DNA from: Planctomycetaceae bacterium
Lineage (GTDB): Bacteria; Planctomycetota; Planctomycetia; Pirellulales; Thermoguttaceae
Length of the DNA stretch: 7,928 nucleotides
Direction of reading: 5' to 3'
Assembly: GCA_009776995.1 (NCBI GenBank)
Contig: WRMR01000219.1
Span: 1 to 7,928, forward strand
Position numbers and translations under genes: made by a program
The notes under the pieces: model-generated
What the model was told of the DNA's origin: nothing
The model's input: the letters and a program-made list of their open reading frames with translations, nothing else
Database searches by the model: none
In this document: in pieces, positions 6,291 through 7,928 of the stretch
Layout of the letters: every line of letters starts with the position of its first letter
Numbering within the stretch: the stretch's first letter is position 1

Positions 6291-6319
6291 TTGACATGGC
6301 GTAACGCCCTCAATATACT
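6291..6319 (+). promoter_or_regulatory. near-consensus sigma70 promoter with palindromic spacer
   Basis: A perfect TTGACA (6291-6296) and a 5/6 TATACT (6314-6319) are separated by exactly 17 bases. The spacer holds the perfect dyad GGCGT-A-ACGCC (6298-6308), and another GGCGT lies just upstream of the -35 box at 6285-6289. The downstream gene is the Cys-rich repeat protein, about 250 bases away. The dyad suggests a repressor that blocks polymerase between the two boxes. Confidence 0.65.
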
Positions 6320-6397
6320 TTGTGGTACTTGTCACAAATGATAACACTTGTTTGCTTTTCACATGTAATCAAAAGAGTTGCATTAATAAAGACAGAG

Positions 6398-6426
6398 ATC
6401 AAGTTAACCATGATGATTAACTTGAT
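6398..6426 (+). repeat. perfect 10-bp inverted repeat in the leader of the repeat-protein gene
   Basis: ATCAAGTTAA (6398-6407) and TTAACTTGAT (6417-6426) pair perfectly around the 9-base loop CCATGATGA. It lies about 75 bases downstream of the predicted transcription start and 150 bases before the ATG. The bases after the stem (TTATAATTG) are AT-rich but not a proper U tract. It could be an attenuating or stabilising hairpin in the leader RNA, or a DNA operator. Confidence 0.6.
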
Positions 6427-6576
6427 TTATAATTGACATATTTGAGAACTTTCATCGCAGTTATCAATCACCATTGTTGCACCAGCCAATTTGTTTCGTC
6501 TTGAAACGAGTTGCAGCTTTCAATAAAAAATGTTTCACTTTACATCAGCTTCACACTGAGATAGAAAGAGCAGCCT

Positions 6577-7530
6577 ATGAAAAAGATTTTCACAACCCTT
6601 TTGATGTTCACCATGGTTTTCGCGGCATTGTCCCTGGCATTCGCCTCGATTCCACTTCAGGCTCATGAACACAATTTCGTTGCGGTGGTCACGCCGCCGA
6701 CCTGTAACAGCGGCGGTTATACAACCTACACCTGTTCCATTTGCGGGGAATGGTACTATGACGATGAGTTCACAGCGACGGAACACAACTATGTCGCGGT
6801 GGTCACACCGCCGACCTGTAACAGCGGCGGTTACACAACTTACACCTGTTCCATTTGCGGGGACTGGTACTATGACGATGAAGTCTCGGCACTTGGACAT
6901 GATTTCGTCGCGGTGGTCACACCGCCAACCTGTACCAGTGGGGGTTACACAACCTACACCTGTTCCATTTGCGGGGAATGGTACTATGACGACGAAGTCT
7001 CGGCACTTGGACATGATTACATCGCGGTGGTCACACCGCCGACGTGTACCAGCGGGGGTTATACGACCTACACCTGCTCTCGCTGTGGGGAGTGGTACTT
7101 TGACGATGAATTCACGGCACTTGGACACGATTTCGTCGCGGTGGTCACACCGCCGACGTGTACCAGCGGGGGTTATACGACCTACACCTGCTCTCGCTGC
7201 GGGGAGTGGTACTATGACGATGAATTCACGGCACTTGGACACGATTTCGTTGCTGTGGTGACGCCGCCGACGTGTACCAGCGGCGGTTACACGACCTACA
7301 CCTGCTCTCGCTGTGGGGAGTGGTACTTTGACGATGAATTCACGGCACTTGGACATGATTACGTTGCGGTGGTGACGCCGCCGACGTGTACCAGTGAGGG
7401 TTACACGACCTATACCTGCTCTCGCTGCGGGGAGTGGTACTATGACGATGAATTCGCGGCACTTGGGTATGCCTGCGAGAATGTTCTCAAAATGTTCTTT
7501 GGCGACTTGCCGTGGTTTTCATGGTTCTGA
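6577..7530 (+). CDS. secreted Cys-rich tandem-repeat protein (seven 38-residue units)
   Basis: The 317-residue product begins with a signal peptide: MKK, a hydrophobic core to about residue 24, and a likely signal peptidase I site after Ala29 (PLQA/HEHN). Residues 32-297 are seven gap-free units of 38 residues of the form H(N/D)(F/Y)VAVVTPPTC, (N/T)SGGYTTYTCS, (I/R)CG(E/D)WY, then (Y/F)DDE and ALG. Each unit carries a PPTC cysteine, a CxxC pair and, at its start, a His; three Cys plus a His could hold a metal ion or form disulfides. Similar units (PTCT..G..T.TCS.CG....ALGH) are familiar to me from secreted proteins of gut Firmicutes, where they are of unknown function. A 20-residue tail, YACENVLKMFFGDLPWFSWF, ends the protein, with one more Cys and an aromatic, hydrophobic end but no LPxTG or other anchor. 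The ATG at 6577 has only a weak AAAGAG site. The gene stands alone, with its own promoter and terminator. An adhesin-like or extracellular role is a guess. Confidence 0.85.
   Translation: MKKIFTTLLMFTMVFAALSLAFASIPLQAHEHNFVAVVTPPTCNSGGYTTYTCSICGEWYYDDEFTATEHNYVAVVTPPTCNSGGYTTYTCSICGDWYYDDEVSALGHDFVAVVTPPTCTSGGYTTYTCSICGEWYYDDEVSALGHDYIAVVTPPTCTSGGYTTYTCSRCGEWYFDDEFTALGHDFVAVVTPPTCTSGGYTTYTCSRCGEWYYDDEFTALGHDFVAVVTPPTCTSGGYTTYTCSRCGEWYFDDEFTALGHDYVAVVTPPTCTSEGYTTYTCSRCGEWYYDDEFAALGYACENVLKMFFGDLPWFSWF
6670..7467 (+). repeat. seven tandem 114-bp direct repeats
   Basis: Units begin at 6670, 6784, 6898, 7012, 7126, 7240 and 7354, each exactly 114 bp, with no spacer and no indels, and they are very similar at the DNA level. 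Units 1-3 encode SICG and units 4-7 SRCG at the CxxC pair. Units 4-7 alternate Phe/Tyr at unit position 30. This is a coding tandem array grown by duplication, not a CRISPR array. Confidence 0.97.
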
Positions 7531-7560
7531 TAGTCCCTCACCCCGTTGAAAATAGTGGCC

Positions 7561-7580
7561 TTCCCGATGGGAATCGGGGA
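7561..7580 (+). repeat. hairpin in the 3' untranslated region
   Basis: TTCCCGAT (7561-7568) and ATCGGGGA (7573-7580) form an 8-bp stem with one G-T pair closed by a GGGA tetraloop of the GNRA type, 31 bases after the stop codon and 10 bases before the terminator stem. The compact form suggests an RNA structure that protects the 3' end. Confidence 0.55.
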
Positions 7581-7590
7581 GAATAATACG

Positions 7591-7641
7591 GCGCAATGAC
7601 TGGATCGAACACAGAAATATCCGGTCATTGTGTTTTTCTTT
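7591..7641 (+). terminator. Rho-independent terminator of the repeat-protein gene
   Basis: GCGCAATGACTGGAT (7591-7605) pairs along its whole length with ATCCGGTCATTGTGT (7619-7633), counting three G-T pairs, around a 13-base loop. The T-rich tract TTTTTCTTT runs over 7633-7641. It lies 60 bases after the stop codon of the repeat-protein gene, and no other gene is positioned to use it. Confidence 0.8.
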
Positions 7642-7745
7642 GCAATCTTGCGATGGTGGCTCTGGCAGGTACGGAAATCGATAAGCCAAACCCGGGAAGT
7701 GGATTGTATTTCATATCATCACGGAAAAAAATTTGGGGGAATCAC

Positions 7746-7773
7746 TTGCTTTCAAGAAATCCGTGTTTACAAT
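7746..7773 (+). promoter_or_regulatory. weak promoter candidate for the last gene
   Basis: TTGCTT (7746-7751) and TACAAT (7768-7773) are 16 bases apart. The -10 box is 5/6 to consensus, the -35 only 3/6. A second possibility is TTTACA at 7766-7771 with TTATAT at 7790-7795. Either would transcribe the 13-bp inverted repeat as part of the leader. Confidence 0.3.
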
Positions 7774-7813
7774 AAATCATAAGCGATTGTTATATCTGTG
7801 AGGTATTTCGCTG

Positions 7814-7844
7814 AATCTTGAAAAAAGCAGGTTTTTTCAAGATT
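7814..7844 (+). repeat. perfect 13-bp inverted repeat upstream of the last gene
   Basis: AATCTTGAAAAAA (7814-7826) and TTTTTTCAAGATT (7832-7844) pair without mismatch around the 5-base loop GCAGG. It ends 35 bases before the ATG at 7880. The T run lies inside the stem rather than after it, so it is not a typical terminator. It may be a leader hairpin or a regulator-binding site. Confidence 0.75.
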
Positions 7845-7879
7845 GTTTCCAGTTCACCTGATTTTTGAAAGGGTATGTT

Positions 7880-7928
7880 ATGAAAAACATGAAGTCTGTT
7901 AAAATGGGGGGGGGGGGAAACATAAATC
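7880..7928 (+). CDS. start of a gene with a poly-G tract, cut by the window end
   Basis: ATG at 7880 is preceded by GAAAGGG (7867-7873) at 6 bases, a better ribosome site than most in this window. The frame reads MKNMKSVKMGGGGNIN and runs off the end. The Lys-rich start followed by glycines would suit the short leader of a planctomycete DUF1559-type prepilin-like protein, but the diagnostic FTLVELL segment is beyond the window, so this is a guess. The earlier ATG at 7875 is followed at once by a stop. The run of 12 G at 7906-7917 falls at codons 9-13; its length decides the downstream frame. Confidence 0.45.
   Translation, partial: MKNMKSVKMGGGGNIN
7906..7917 (+). repeat. 12-base G homopolymer
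   Basis: Twelve consecutive G lie inside the first codons of the last, partial gene. With 12 G the frame stays open to the window end. With 11 G it would meet TAA (present bases 7923-7925) three codons after the last glycine codon. Such tracts are classic slippage sites and also common sequencing-error sites. Confidence 0.9.

Larger units (their letters stand above)
6088..6576. other. 489-base AT-rich divergent intergenic region
   Basis: This spacer separates two divergently transcribed genes and holds both of their promoters, listed separately, with one inverted-repeat cluster on each side. I see no convincing gene, tRNA or small-RNA signature in it. A short open frame on the plus strand (6045-6236) has no coding character and runs over the rnd start. 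Between the plus-strand promoter and the next ATG there is a leader of about 250 bases. Confidence 0.6.
7531..7879. other. 349-base intergenic region with terminator and leader elements
   Basis: After the repeat-protein stop come two hairpins, the second a terminator, then about 100 bases in which I see nothing, a weak promoter candidate at 7746-7773 and a 13-bp inverted repeat before the next ATG. I see no gene on either strand. Confidence 0.6.

Noticed and set aside
6535..7356. Long minus-strand open frame (273 codons) through the repeat region, and a second plus frame at 6665-7261
   Set aside because: The repeat unit is 114 bp, a multiple of three, so any frame without a stop in one unit stays open in all. 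The products are Arg/Gly/Thr-rich repeats without a signal peptide. The signal-peptide frame is the real one.
6670..7467. CRISPR-like periodic array
   Set aside because: The repeats are 114 bp, directly abutting, coding and without unique spacers.
7642..7655. GCAATCTTGCGAT resembling the half-sites at 6149-6170
   Set aside because: Only about 9 bases match and the dyad is not preserved, so it is probably chance.

Overview
The window looks like a chromosomal segment from a Planctomycetota bacterium, possibly an animal-gut lineage. This is inferred from three things remembered from that group: the type of ketoacyl synthase and hot-dog dehydratase pair, the CysB-like LysR regulator, and AT-rich spacers between genes with weak Shine-Dalgarno sites. 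No rRNA or marker gene is present to confirm it. I see no tRNA, CRISPR array, transposase or phage gene.

Layout. (1) 2-1564, plus strand: the 3' end of a FabZ-like hot-dog dehydratase gene, followed 15 bases later by a complete fabF-like ketoacyl-ACP synthase; together they are a fatty-acid elongation pair. (2) 1565-1977: an imperfect G-rich/C-rich inverted repeat, then a small two-helix membrane protein of unknown role. (3) 1978-3459: a long AT-rich leader with several dyads, including one LysR-type box, and then a LysR-type regulator. (4) 3468-4805: a possible gene remnant on the minus strand, then an enolase-superfamily protein of the o-succinylbenzoate synthase/N-acylamino acid racemase (OSBS/NSAAR) type. 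It keeps the three metal ligands but has neither of the usual catalytic lysines. (5) 4858-6087, minus strand: a full-length ribonuclease D, convergent with the enolase-like gene and with a readable promoter overlapped by repeated half-sites. (6) 6291-7641: a near-consensus promoter with a palindrome in its spacer, a leader of about 250 nt holding a perfect 10-bp inverted repeat, a secreted protein made of seven 38-residue Cys-rich repeats, and a strong terminator. (7) 7746-7928: a perfect 13-bp inverted repeat and the first codons of a gene carrying a run of 12 G near its start. The window ends inside it.

The accessory interest lies in the second half. The repeat protein is a stand-alone transcription unit with its own promoter, leader hairpin and terminator, and its repeat resembles Cys-rich tandem repeats I associate with secreted proteins of gut Firmicutes. 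The next gene may be switched by slippage in its G tract: losing one G brings a TAA stop into frame at once. The LysR/enolase-like pair may be a regulator with its target, but the enzyme-like protein cannot use standard two-lysine OSBS/NSAAR chemistry.
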